A stretch of 64,000 nt of DNA, from positions 1-64,000 of the forward strand of contig JBGTEJ010000088.1 in NCBI GenBank assembly GCA_041747855.1, in the 5' to 3' direction. Shown here one piece after another: positions 41,521 through 50,339 of the stretch; position 1 is the first letter of the stretch, and each line of letters begins with the position of its first letter. The position numbers were made by a program, and so were the translations under genes. The notes under the pieces were generated by a model that made no database searches, had not been told where the DNA came from, and saw only the letters and a list, made by a program, of their open reading frames with translations. This DNA comes from ZC4RG35 sp041747855 (GTDB lineage Bacteria > Actinomycetota > Acidimicrobiia > Spongiisociales > ZC4RG35).

Positions 41521-42843
41521 TCAGTACTCCCCGAGTGCTGACGGGATGTCTTCGACCGGCTCGACTCCCGGGACCGAGTCCAGTTCGTAGGCCTGAACCG
41601 GGTGGCTGATCCCCTTCAGAAGGACTGGCGCAATGGCTCGACCTTTGATTCCATCGGTGAGTAGGGCGAAGGTGGTCGGCCCGGCCAACACTCGCCCGGG
41701 CTGGGCGAAGGTCTGGAGCCGGGCGGCGACGTTCACGGCGTCGCCTATCACCGTGAAAGTCCTCAGCTCGGCACTGCCCACATTGCCGACCAATACTTGG
41801 CCGGTATTCACACCTATGCGGAAGGGAGGAGCCGCCTCAAATCCTGGCTCGGAACGCAGCCTGGAGATCGCCTCCTGGATACGGAGGGATGCCCGCGCCG
41901 CCCGCGTGGCATGGTCGGAGCAGGCGTTCGGAGCGTTGAACACGGCCATGACCGCGTCGCCTCCGAAGGACATTACCGAGCCGCCCTCGTCGAGGACCGT
42001 TGGCACGACGACTTCGAAATAGCGGTTGAGCAGGGCTCCGACACCCTCGGGATTCATCCTCTCGGCCATCGAAGTGAAGCCTTCGAGGTCTGCGAACAGC
42101 ACGGACACCTCGGCCAATCGACCTCCCAGGTTTGAAGTCGCCGGGTCGGCGAGGACCACTTCGGCGACACCGGGCGAGAGGTAGGTCCGGAGAAGACTTT
42201 CGACCTGGTCCCGCAACGAGGAAATCTGGATTCGTTGCAGGAAGCCGTCACGAGACGTGCTCTCGAGGACGCGGACACCCAACGCCGCGGGAAGAATCGC
42301 TGAGGCGACCAGGAATGTCTGGACAACAGTGACGGCGACTCCTCCCCCGAAAACCCCGCTGAAGCCAATGAACAGAGCCAGATAGATGAGGGCGCCGGCA
42401 GCAGCCATGACAAACCGGAGCTGCAAAATGACAAAGGCGAACACCGCTATCAGCATCACCGACAGTGCTCCGTACTCGAGGAACCACTCGGCGGCCGCGG
42501 CAAGCCGCAAGCTGGCGAACACCGCAATGCTGGTGAAGATCAGGACGATCACCTGGAGCTGGCCGTAAGACTGGAAGCGCCTGATCAAGTAGAGGGCAAA
42601 GATGTTCGCTCCCACCATCGCACCGGTGATCCCGAAAGCGATCCCGGCACTCACATTGCTGAAACGGGCGTATATGAGGCCTCCAAGCCCCCACAGGAAG
42701 GCCGACTGGATGGTCGCCGACCGGATCTGCTTGAGGTGCCCGGGACCGATCTCCCCGGTGTAGCTGCGCTCGAGGCCTACGTCGAGGAACGAGAGCGTGA
42801 TTGGGTGTCTCTCGGCATGGCTGGTCAGATGTTCGTCAACCAT
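41521..42843 (-). CDS. membrane class III adenylate/guanylate cyclase
   Basis: Protein of 440 residues: about six N-terminal helices (40-195), a short coiled linker, then a cyclase catalytic domain (about 235-420). Metal-binding aspartates are in VLFADLEGFTSMAE and FGGDAVMAVF; VIGDAVNVAARLQ carries the transition-state Asn and Arg. In the loop GGSVMSFGGD the position that is Lys in adenylate cyclases is Ser, so nucleotide preference is uncertain. It is the distal gene of a minus-strand run with DUF4242 and LuxR genes. Confidence 0.88.
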   Translation of the reverse strand: MVDEHLTSHAERHPITLSFLDVGLERSYTGEIGPGHLKQIRSATIQSAFLWGLGGLIYARFSNVSAGIAFGITGAMVGANIFALYLIRRFQSYGQLQVIVLIFTSIAVFASLRLAAAAEWFLEYGALSVMLIAVFAFVILQLRFVMAAAGALIYLALFIGFSGVFGGGVAVTVVQTFLVASAILPAALGVRVLESTSRDGFLQRIQISSLRDQVESLLRTYLSPGVAEVVLADPATSNLGGRLAEVSVLFADLEGFTSMAERMNPEGVGALLNRYFEVVVPTVLDEGGSVMSFGGDAVMAVFNAPNACSDHATRAARASLRIQEAISRLRSEPGFEAAPPFRIGVNTGQVLVGNVGSAELRTFTVIGDAVNVAARLQTFAQPGRVLAGPTTFALLTDGIKGRAIAPVLLKGISHPVQAYELDSVPGVEPVEDIPSALGEY

Positions 42844-42978
42844 CGGCTTCGCACCCAGAATACGCGACCAGTCTTCTGCCCGCGAACCCGCCGACCTTAG
42901 ACGTCGACTACAAGCGTGAACCTGGGAACGGAAGGCCGCGGTGGGTCTTCAACCCGGGTGCCGCCCTGATCGTTCGGG

Positions 42979-43272
42979 TCATTGGCCTGGTCCGGTCAGC
43001 ATGCGATATGGGTACGGGTCGAACGTGGTCACCTCGATGATTCGGTCGACAGGTAGTCCGTTGCTCCGCGCCGTCAACCTGACAGCTTCGGGACTCGGTG
43101 CCTCGACGAGGTCGAATACCGATGGTCGGTCTGCAGAGATGTAGGAGTGGATCCATGTGACCCTCCGATCCGAGTTGCAGGAGATCACCTCGATGAATCT
43201 CTCTATTGACCAAAACCTGTATGGAACGTCCGCATCCTCAGAGAATGCTCGTTCTACCAGATAACGAGGCAC
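42979..43272 (-). CDS. DUF4242 protein (SCO4226-like)
   Basis: Small ferredoxin-like-fold protein of 97 residues with MPRYLVERAF, RRVTWIHSYISADRPSVFDL and EAPSPEAVRLTARSNGLPVD, the typical DUF4242 pattern. The Streptomyces member SCO4226 binds nickel; the histidine-containing TWIHSY segment may play that role here. A second DUF4242 gene lies upstream of the LuxR gene, on the other side. Confidence 0.8.
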   Translation of the reverse strand: MPRYLVERAFSEDADVPYRFWSIERFIEVISCNSDRRVTWIHSYISADRPSVFDLVEAPSPEAVRLTARSNGLPVDRIIEVTTFDPYPYRMLTGPGQ

Positions 43273-43339
43273 CTATCGACCTTCCTTCACACAGAGGAAG
43301 CTACGGGCAGGAAGTGCCACTGGACATCGGACGGACTGC

Positions 43340-45898
43340 CTACTTTGCGACGAGCGCCCGAAACCAGCCGCTCTCGTTGGCCAGTGCAGCCGCCTGGAGC
43401 CGAGTGGTGACATTGAGCTTTGCCAAGATGGCCGAGACGTGATGGCTGACCGTCTTCTCGCTTATAAACAAACGATCGGCGATCTCGGCATTGGAGGATC
43501 CGGCGGTGATCAAACCTAGGACCTCCACCTGTCTCTCAGTCAGGCCGCCCGGATGCTCCCTGGTAGTAGGCCGCTCGCCTCGGGGAATGTTTCTCACGCC
43601 GCCTCTTTGGAGCTCGCGCCGCAGACCGCGGACGACGCCAGCGGCACCCATTCTCAGAAGAGCTGAGACGACCCCTTCGAGATCTGGCTGGGCGACCATC
43701 GCCCGCGAGATGGCCTCTTCCACCGGCATCCCGAGGCGCTCGAATCGATCCGCCTCGAGGGCCGCCGCCTCGGCCTGATCGCCATGGGCTATCGATTGGG
43801 TTGGTGTAGGCAGGCCCAATCGTCGCGCCCAGAAGGAGAGGCGGGATCGACCAACGCGATCGCCGTTAAGTTCGAGAACCTCGGCGAGAGCATCGAAGCG
43901 AGGGGCAACCTTGTCCAGCTCCATCACGCCGACCCAGGCTGCCTCCATGGCCAAAAGACAGGCCGGTACGAGTTCGTCATAACCGCCGTAATCGTCGGCT
44001 TTGATGAGTGTCTCGTCAACGAGCTCCAACGCACCGGGATCCCCTCGGCGCAGCCTCAACGTAGCCGCGGCTCTCGTGATCTGGATCTCGGTCGACTTAC
44101 AGGTCCGCTGTCCAATGACACGCTCCAGATTGGCATCGGCTTCAGCCCAGCGACCCGTTGCCACATCCAAGTCCGCCATCATCGCAATCGAAGCCACGTA
44201 CCATGCGTCAAGCTCGCGTTCCATCGTGTAGTCGACGGCCTTCCAGATCAGCGTACGTGCCTCGTCCAAGCGCCCGAGTATCCAAGCTGCGGCAGCCCGG
44301 TAAACCAGTGCGTACGATGCCGCCTCGACCGATTCGTGTTCCAAGCCGATCCGTACCGCTCGCTCGAGGACTTCGAGCCCACCGAGGTCACCGGCTTGCA
44401 CACGCGCCAATCCCCCGGCAGCAAGGGCGTGGACCTCTACCGAGACGGATCCAACCTCCTCGGCCAGACCTGAAGACCAGTCGGATAGAGAGATGGCCTC
44501 CCCGAAACGCCCCTCATGAAGTTCGATCCAGGCGAGGACATAGGCGGCGATCGCAAGTTCCTCGGATCCTGGACCGCGCCGAAGGGTGACGAGAGCCGCC
44601 TCGGCCTCCGACCGTGCGCCAGCAAGGTCGTTCTCTCGGCAGATGAAGTAGGAGACCCAGGCTCTCGCCGCCGCCTCCTCCTCCGGTCCCTCGGCGAGTC
44701 TCACCCTCGCCGATGCCATCTCCGTCGCCCGCCGGAACGCGTTCACCAGAAGGTGTTCCTTCGCTGCATCGAGCAAAATCCGCCTGAGGGAGGTCCTATC
44801 GAGGAGCTCCCGGTACTCCAGAGCGTTGGCGAGGTGGAAAGCGGACTGTCTGTGGGCTCCGCTGGCTGACGCATCCTCTGCCGCACGCAGCGAGTATCGC
44901 AACGCGGCGGACTCATCTCCCGCCCCTATGGCGTGATAAGCGAGCCGTGCGATGTCCGAATTGTGACCCACCCGCCCTTCATAGAAGGCCAGCAAGCGGC
45001 GATGGATGCCCCTCTTCACTGTCGGGGGTGCACTATCGAGAAGACTCTCCCGGATCAGGTCATGGCGACACGAGAAATTCTGGGGGGTCGCCACCAAGAG
45101 ACCCCGCTGTACGGCAATGTCGAGATGCTCCGAGGCGTCGCGACCGAGTTCCTCGGCGAGCTCGATAGGCACGAAGTCGCGGCTTATGGCCGCCATGTAG
45201 ATCAGCTCTCTGGCCATGTCAGACAAGAGCCCGACCCGAGCCTGGACTGCGTCCCCGACCGATTTCGGTACAACCGAGTCCGGGTTGGCGATGACCTCCC
45301 CTACGAAGAAGGGGTTCCCGAGAGTCACGGCATAGACCCTGGCAGGGTCTACGGCCACCCCTCGAGCCAGTTGCTCGACTCCAGCGAGGGTCAAGGGTGG
45401 GAGCTCGACTCGGTTGGCTGAAGGACCGAGGTCTGCAACGACGAGAGCCAGTACGGGGTTGAGTGGGAGTTCTTCGGTTCGATAGGTGACGATCAGACAG
45501 CTCATCGTCGATTCGATTCTCCGACCCAGATAACGGATCAGTCCTAGGGTTGCCTCATCAGCCCAATGGATGTCCTCGAGGATCAGGACCAACCGATCGG
45601 ATCTGAGCATCTCGAGCACGCCCGCCTGGACCGCGGTACGCCCGGATCCTCCTTTGACGTCTGATCGAACCGTCGGTGGTAGTTCGTCCAAGATATCGAA
45701 GAGTGGAGCGAAGCCTGCCGGGACCCCAACGGGTTCGCAGGCGGCCGAGAGGACCCGGTAGCGATGGTCGAGTCCCTCCTTGAGAAGCGACAGGATCGAC
45801 GTCTTTCCCGACCCTGCCTCTCCAGATAGAAGGACCACGTTCCCGGTCCTGGACGAGACAGCAGTCTGGAGTCGGAAGAGTTGCTCTTCACGCTCCAT
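43340..45898 (-). CDS. LuxR-family ATP-binding transcriptional regulator (LAL/MalT-like)
   Basis: Large regulator of 852 residues from ATG 45898 (MEREEQLFRLQTAV); the frame is open to 46045 but the extension is polar and unlike the family. Walker A GEAGSGKT is at 26-33, and ILEDIHWADEATLGLI holds Walker B. A long helical TPR-like middle follows, then a C-terminal LuxR helix-turn-helix (LTERQVEVLGLITAGSSNAE and ISEKTVSHHVSAILAKLNV). It probably senses a ligand through the middle region. Neighbours suggest control of the DUF4242 genes. Confidence 0.92.
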   Translation of the reverse strand: MEREEQLFRLQTAVSSRTGNVVLLSGEAGSGKTSILSLLKEGLDHRYRVLSAACEPVGVPAGFAPLFDILDELPPTVRSDVKGGSGRTAVQAGVLEMLRSDRLVLILEDIHWADEATLGLIRYLGRRIESTMSCLIVTYRTEELPLNPVLALVVADLGPSANRVELPPLTLAGVEQLARGVAVDPARVYAVTLGNPFFVGEVIANPDSVVPKSVGDAVQARVGLLSDMARELIYMAAISRDFVPIELAEELGRDASEHLDIAVQRGLLVATPQNFSCRHDLIRESLLDSAPPTVKRGIHRRLLAFYEGRVGHNSDIARLAYHAIGAGDESAALRYSLRAAEDASASGAHRQSAFHLANALEYRELLDRTSLRRILLDAAKEHLLVNAFRRATEMASARVRLAEGPEEEAAARAWVSYFICRENDLAGARSEAEAALVTLRRGPGSEELAIAAYVLAWIELHEGRFGEAISLSDWSSGLAEEVGSVSVEVHALAAGGLARVQAGDLGGLEVLERAVRIGLEHESVEAASYALVYRAAAAWILGRLDEARTLIWKAVDYTMERELDAWYVASIAMMADLDVATGRWAEADANLERVIGQRTCKSTEIQITRAAATLRLRRGDPGALELVDETLIKADDYGGYDELVPACLLAMEAAWVGVMELDKVAPRFDALAEVLELNGDRVGRSRLSFWARRLGLPTPTQSIAHGDQAEAAALEADRFERLGMPVEEAISRAMVAQPDLEGVVSALLRMGAAGVVRGLRRELQRGGVRNIPRGERPTTREHPGGLTERQVEVLGLITAGSSNAEIADRLFISEKTVSHHVSAILAKLNVTTRLQAAALANESGWFRALVAK

Positions 45899-46031
45899 CA
45901 AGGGTGGGCTACGGACCACGGTTTGGAGGGTATCACCGGTGTTTCGGGGGCGTAGCCGACAGCCAGACCCTCTCAGTGCGCTAGCGGCGCCACCCAAGCT
46001 GCCCTCCGGGTGGTCTGAGCCTTCCGGCAGC

Positions 46032-46232
46032 TCAGTCGATCTCACAGACGAAGGGACCGATCCCTGCAGTCACCACACCCGCCGTAGAGCGCACCAGACC
46101 GCTCCACGGCCATAGGTGAGCCTCACCCGTGGAGGTCGGGACAACGCTCACCAAGGCTATGACCACCACGAGCCTGGTCAGGACGGGGGCCGCGGGGCGT
46201 GTTTGGCTGGAACCACGACCTTCCGTCATCAC
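46032..46232 (-). CDS. possible small secreted protein
   Basis: Open frame of 66 residues with a plausible signal peptide (RLVVVIALVSVVPTSTGEAH, residues about 20-39) and a short mature part ending GIGPFVCEID. It lies in the 480-base gap between the LuxR gene and the upstream DUF4242 gene, which otherwise shows nothing I can support. There is no recognised family. Confidence 0.3.
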   Translation of the reverse strand: MMTEGRGSSQTRPAAPVLTRLVVVIALVSVVPTSTGEAHLWPWSGLVRSTAGVVTAGIGPFVCEID

Positions 46233-46378
46233 GGGAGATCCACTCCGAACACCGGGACTCCGTCAGGGCACATCCGGACCGCCGGATTCCAATCCTCGAA
46301 GATGCCGCCGGGTTGTCCTTCCACAGCCAGACATGAAGGACCCAGAGCCTGGTCGGTTTAACACTCAGCGTCCGACGC

Positions 46379-46630
46379 TCATGTGTGCTCGCTGACCAGG
46401 TAGATCTCGTCGGCCACCAGACCGTGAGCCTCACGATGGACCGCGGCCGCGGCGTCGGCAGACTCCGCAACTACCAGGCAGAAGATCTTTCCTTGCGCCT
46501 CATCCACCCAGTACTTCTTGTATTCGACGCCGTACTTCCCCTGAGTTTCCAGGTCGAGCGCATGCGCTCCGGCGACGTCATCGACCCCGACACCACCCTC
46601 GATGGTGTGCACATCCATATACAAAGGCAT
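46379..46630 (-). CDS. DUF4242 protein (SCO4226-like), second copy
   Basis: Protein of 83 residues with MPLYMDVHTIEGGVGVDDV, KYKKYWVDEAQGKIFCLVV-type core and VHREAHGLVADEI, the compact DUF4242/SCO4226 pattern with several histidines and a cysteine that could bind metal. It is clearly divergent from the copy at 42979. A good AGGTGG site precedes the ATG. It is the first gene of the run that continues into the LuxR regulator. Confidence 0.85.
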   Translation of the reverse strand: MPLYMDVHTIEGGVGVDDVAGAHALDLETQGKYGVEYKKYWVDEAQGKIFCLVVAESADAAAAVHREAHGLVADEIYLVSEHT

Positions 46631-46721
46631 CGTCCACCTCTTTCTCTTGGTCGATCCTCCCTTTTGAGGATCCGCGATGAACGTACGGAGTGACGGCTAC
46701 CCCCGACATCGGGGGAAACCC

Positions 46722-47963
46722 CTATTTCGGGTCTGCCAGCCCCCTAGACCGAACCAGCCGGCGAGTCAGATGCTCACGCTCGACGTCGTTGCCAGGCAAC
46801 CCCAGCGCCTGCTCGAACCACCCAGCCGCCACTTGATAGAGACCGGCCCGTAGGGCCAGCTCCGCTCTCGCCACATGGAATGGCTGATAGCCCTCCAGTG
46901 CAACCTCGAGTTCGGCCATGAGATCCAGCCCGACCTGTGGCCCTTCGGCCATGGCGACTGCCGCAGCCAGGTTCAGGGCGACCACCGGAGACGGTTTGAT
47001 CTTCAGGAGCTTCTCGTAGAGGGAGATGATGAGACCCCAGTCGGTGTCGGACCAGGTCTGGGCGCGTGCGTGAGTTGCGGCTATCTCAGCCTGGAGGAGG
47101 TATGGACCCATGCCTGCTAGGTGCCTAGCACGGTCCAGGTGCTCCACTCCCCTGGCGATCGCCCGTGGATCCCACCGTCCTCGATCCTGGTCCTCGAGCA
47201 GGACCATCCGGCCATCCGGATCGACCCGGGCCTCACGTCTGGCGTCGGTGAGCCAGCACAGTGCGGCCAATCCCATCACCTCGGAAGCGTCGGGGACCAG
47301 TCGGCACATCATTTCCGCCAGTTGGATAGCTTCCCGACACAAATCGGGTCGACTCAGAGCCTCTCCGCGCAGCGGTTGGTAGCCCTCATTGAAGATGAGG
47401 TAGATGACGGCGATGACCCCGTCGACACGGTCCGGTATGTCCTCCTGGGAGGGCATCTCGAGTGGGATCCTTGCCAGCCGGATCTTCGACTTTGCCCGGG
47501 TGATCCGCTGGAACATGGCAGACTCGGAGGTGAGAAAGGCGCGGGCTATCTCCGCGGTGCTCAACCCGCAAAGCGACTTGAGGGTCAGCGGAACCCGTGA
47601 TTCGAGACTCAGGGCCGGATGACAGCAAGCGAAGATCAGCCGCAGACGCTCGTCCTCTATGAGGTCGGTGCCCACCGATTCCAACTCCTCCATCTGGGCG
47701 GGGACGAGGAGCGGGAGACGTTCCTCCAGCGACCTGGCACGGCGGATTCGGTCGATTGCCTTGCGACGGGCGACGGTGATGAGCCACGCTGCCGGGTTGT
47801 CAGGCACGCCTCCCTGCGGCCAGGTCTCTGCCGCCACGGCGATCGCGTCCGCCAAGGAGTCCTCGGCAAGGTCGAGGTCTCGGAAGGTTCCCACCAGCGA
47901 GGCGAGCACCAGGCCATGTTCCCTCCTGAATACGTCATCGAGCGCGAGGACGGCGTCGATCAA
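46722..47963 (-). CDS. ECF42-type RNA polymerase sigma factor
   Basis: Sigma factor of 413 residues: region 2 (about 10-75, DLDLAEDSLADAIAVAAETW and AWLITVARRKAIDRIRRA), region 4 (about 110-165, LTLKSLCGLSTAEIARAFL), and a long C-terminal TPR-like extension (YLIFNEGYQPLRGE onward). This extension is the mark of ECF42, whose members are encoded next to DGPF/YCII proteins, as here. The TTG start overlaps the stop of the DGPF gene, so the two are coupled. Confidence 0.92.
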   Translation of the reverse strand: MIDAVLALDDVFRREHGLVLASLVGTFRDLDLAEDSLADAIAVAAETWPQGGVPDNPAAWLITVARRKAIDRIRRARSLEERLPLLVPAQMEELESVGTDLIEDERLRLIFACCHPALSLESRVPLTLKSLCGLSTAEIARAFLTSESAMFQRITRAKSKIRLARIPLEMPSQEDIPDRVDGVIAVIYLIFNEGYQPLRGEALSRPDLCREAIQLAEMMCRLVPDASEVMGLAALCWLTDARREARVDPDGRMVLLEDQDRGRWDPRAIARGVEHLDRARHLAGMGPYLLQAEIAATHARAQTWSDTDWGLIISLYEKLLKIKPSPVVALNLAAAVAMAEGPQVGLDLMAELEVALEGYQPFHVARAELALRAGLYQVAAGWFEQALGLPGNDVEREHLTRRLVRSRGLADPK

Positions 47964-48316
47964 GTATCCGAGTAGTCCATGATGGGTCTCACCTCGATCA
48001 TCTCGCCATCCCTCCCCGAGATCGTTGCCGCATCCTCGAGGGCCTGGTCCAGGTCACGGGCCTCGATCACATAGAAGCCGCCCAGCTGCTCCTTCGTCTC
48101 GGCGAATGGCCCATCGGTAAGGACCGTCTTGCCGCTGACTTTCCGCACCGTGGTGGCCGTCGATGTGGGTTGGAGACCATCTCCGTACAAGAAACGTCCC
48201 TGTTCCCTGAGTTCTCGTGCGAATGCGATATGACCCTGGACGGACGCTGAGCGCTCCTCCGCCGAGAGACCCTCCCAATCGGCTTCGCTCTCATAGACCA
48301 GAAGCATGTATTGCAC
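47960..48316 (-). CDS. DGPF/YCII-domain protein of the ECF42 unit
   Basis: Protein of 118 residues with MQYMLLVYESEADW and the name-giving DGPFAETKEQLGGFYVIEA. The longer open frame to 48448 is not used: GTG 48316 has AAGGGAG seven bases upstream and fits the family. It is the first gene of the DGPF-sigma operon and is preceded by an ECF42-like promoter at 48344-48370. The function of DGPF proteins is not established. Confidence 0.9.
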   Translation of the reverse strand: MQYMLLVYESEADWEGLSAEERSASVQGHIAFARELREQGRFLYGDGLQPTSTATTVRKVSGKTVLTDGPFAETKEQLGGFYVIEARDLDQALEDAATISGRDGEMIEVRPIMDYSDT

Positions 48317-48343
48317 GTCGACTCCCTTGTTCGGATACGTTAC

Positions 48344-48370
48344 GACGAACGGCTTAATGATGATTCGACA
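48344..48370 (-). promoter_or_regulatory. ECF42-type promoter driving the DGPF-sigma operon
   Basis: Reading the minus strand, TGTCGA (48370-48365) is followed after 17 bases by CGTC (48347-48344). I recall TGTCGA at -35 and CG[AT]C at -10 as the ECF42 promoter motif. Transcription would start near 48337, about 20 bases before the GTG. The -35 forms an inverted repeat with the divergent promoter. Confidence 0.65.
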
Positions 48371-48374
48371 GGAA

Positions 48375-48401
48375 TGTCGAATTTCTCCCAAGCCGACCGT
48401 C
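48375..48401 (+). promoter_or_regulatory. ECF42-type promoter driving the divergent YCII gene
   Basis: TGTCGA (48375-48380) and CGTC (48398-48401), spaced by 17 bases, mirror the promoter on the other strand. The two -35 elements form the perfect inverted repeat ATTCGACA-N4-TGTCGAAT (48363-48382). A further TGTCGAA lies at 48419-48425, just before the AAAGGAG of the YCII gene. Confidence 0.65.
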
Positions 48402-48435
48402 GACACCCAACAGTCGAATGTCGAAAGGAGACACG

Positions 48436-48795
48436 ATGGACTTTGCAATGCTGACGTATGCGAGCGAGCGAGGGGCCGAAGAGTACGACAAGCTCACACC
48501 CGACGAAGTCGCCGCCAATATCGATGTACACACCCAGTGGTTCGCCCGCCACCGGGACTCGGTCACAGGAGGGCACCATCTCGCCTGGCCGCGTCGATGG
48601 GGTCGAATCGCTGACGACCACCAACTGACCGTACACGACGGGCCTTTTGGTGAGTCCAAGGAGGTGCTTGGCGGGATCATCCTGCTCAAGGCTGACTCTT
48701 TGGAGGACGCTTTGGAGATCGCCATGACCTGGCCGTCGCTCGACTCCAATTTCGGGGCCGCGGTGGAGGTGATTCCTCTCGGAGGGCTCGAGTGA
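48436..48795 (+). CDS. YCII/DGPF-domain protein, divergent partner
   Basis: Protein of 119 residues with DGPFGESKEVLGGIILLKA, a clear paralog of the DGPF protein on the other strand. ATG 48436 follows AAAGGAG; an in-frame ATG at 48418 lacks this site. It is apparently controlled by the same sigma factor through the divergent promoter, making a two-sided ECF42 regulon. Confidence 0.88.
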   Translation: MDFAMLTYASERGAEEYDKLTPDEVAANIDVHTQWFARHRDSVTGGHHLAWPRRWGRIADDHQLTVHDGPFGESKEVLGGIILLKADSLEDALEIAMTWPSLDSNFGAAVEVIPLGGLE

Positions 48796-48859
48796 GCGAC
48801 CCGATCGAGGCGATGGCTGCCAGGGAATCCGGGAACGCCAAAACAACCTCGCAGGGGTG

Positions 48860-48949
48860 ATGTGCCCCCACAAAGTCGCCTTAACCGACGTCAGCCAGAT
48901 CGACGACGTACTCGTAGGCTGGCTGGCAGAGGCTTACCGCAGGGCCTGA
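48860..48949 (+). pseudogene. remnant resembling a DUF5655 C-terminus
   Basis: A 29-codon stretch reading CPHKVALTDVSQIDDVLVGW then LAEAYRRA. It resembles, from memory, the C-terminal helix-strand end of DUF5655-type proteins (HHVRL..VDEVD..LLGWL.EAY). The rest of that family's domain is absent upstream, where the YCII gene ends. It may be a deletion remnant; it is too short to be a working member. Confidence 0.35.
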
Positions 48950-48956
48950 ACTCCAC

Positions 48957-49577
48957 TCAGAAGTAGCCGATCTGAAGTTCGGTGACCCTTCTCACCAGCC
49001 TGACCGCGAGGAGGGCTGCAACCGCCAGCGCAGCGGCGGATACAGCCTCCACAAGGAGAGCGAAAGCAAATCCGCCACCCCCGGGCAAAGGGAGCGAAAC
49101 ACTGACAAAGTGAAGCACAACACCACCCACCAGAAGCATCCACCAGATACGGGCCCGTTTCTTGGTCCGCTCCTGGGAGTTGACCCTGGCCTCCATGGAG
49201 TCAACGATCTCCTCGACCACCTTGTAAGGAACGACCATGTTGGCGAAGGGCACCAGCCACCAGTACACCGAGGCCGCATCGGAGAATCTCGAGGTTGTCC
49301 CAAAGGCAAAAAGGTTGCGATGTGCCCCATGGACCCAGAGGATGAAGGTGGTGAAGCACACCAGCACGACAACCGCATACCAGTTGCTCGCCACCCGGTA
49401 AGCGAACTGCCATCCGAGCATCTCCCAATCGAACGCCAGAAACAGCGTTATCACCGTTCGTGCCAGTGAGAGCAAGCCGACGAGCATCAAGGAGATCCTG
49501 GCCCATCGTCCCCTCCTGGCCAGATTGACAGGGGCTTCGAATGCCCCGGGGCGGTCCCGGGCAGATCTGACGCTCAT
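48957..49577 (-). CDS. DUF4328 membrane protein
   Basis: Protein of 206 residues with about five hydrophobic segments and the DUF4328 hallmark RFSDAASVYWWLVPFANMVV followed by PYKVVEEIVDS. In this family the proline-rich turn PxxNxxxPY sits between helices. Function unknown. A Ser/Arg-rich cytoplasmic N-terminus precedes the first helix. It lies near two other small membrane-protein genes without shared operon structure. Confidence 0.8.
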   Translation of the reverse strand: MSVRSARDRPGAFEAPVNLARRGRWARISLMLVGLLSLARTVITLFLAFDWEMLGWQFAYRVASNWYAVVVLVCFTTFILWVHGAHRNLFAFGTTSRFSDAASVYWWLVPFANMVVPYKVVEEIVDSMEARVNSQERTKKRARIWWMLLVGGVVLHFVSVSLPLPGGGGFAFALLVEAVSAAALAVAALLAVRLVRRVTELQIGYF

Positions 49578-49718
49578 CCAGTTGCCATCTCGTCGGAAGA
49601 CTCTACGGCTTCAGGGGTCAGCTTGTCCGGGAGGGTTCACCCGGTCCTGGTCGAGGGGCGTAGACCAGGGTTCTGTGACTAGCCTCGTCGGTGTCCAGCG
49701 GCACCGACAGGAGACGAC

Positions 49719-50240
49719 ATGACCATCCCACCAGACGGCAGCTGGCCCCAACATGAGTCTCCACGACCTGGCCCCGTGACACGGCCGGCCCCCCTCAGCC
49801 AGGCGGTGAAACTGATGTATCTGGGTGCGGTCCTGGCGGTCCTGAGCCTGATACCGCTTCTCTTCATGGGCAACGCGCTCAGAGAAGCGATCGTCGAAGC
49901 TCTCGAGTCAACCGGTCAGACGACGACTCCAGAGCTGGTAGATGCAGGAGTTGCCGTCGCGATCGCCTTCGGCTTCGCCATAGGTCTGATCGGGGCAGGA
50001 CTCTGGGTGGTGATGGCGGTCTTCAACGGCAGGGGTCGTAAATGGGCGCGGGTCACTGCCACGGTCCTCGGAGTAATTGGAATCCTGGTGAATCTGACCA
50101 GTTTCGCCGGAGTGGGACAACCGAACGTCGGTTTCGGGCCGATACTGGGGCTGCTCAGCGCGATTCTCGCTGGAGCAGTCCTCTATCTGATCTGGCGTCC
50201 TGCCAACAACCTGTACTACGAGGCGAACAGCCGCAGCTGA
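49719..50240 (+). CDS. small membrane protein, 4 TM
   Basis: Protein of 173 residues: a proline-rich cytoplasmic N-terminus (1-28), then four helices (about 32-52, 75-100, 108-130 and 138-158), with RGRKWARVTATVLGVIGILV between the second and third. This layout is common among actinobacterial membrane proteins of unknown role. AGGAGA lies upstream of the ATG. No catalytic residues are evident. Confidence 0.75.
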   Translation: MTIPPDGSWPQHESPRPGPVTRPAPLSQAVKLMYLGAVLAVLSLIPLLFMGNALREAIVEALESTGQTTTPELVDAGVAVAIAFGFAIGLIGAGLWVVMAVFNGRGRKWARVTATVLGVIGILVNLTSFAGVGQPNVGFGPILGLLSAILAGAVLYLIWRPANNLYYEANSRS

Positions 50241-50339
50241 TCGGCCTGATCGCGGCCCCATCTGGGGAGAGTTCAAGCCTGTCGGGCCAGAGAAACTCTG
50301 TTGGCATAGCATCAACCGTCAACGAACAGACGAGGAGTC

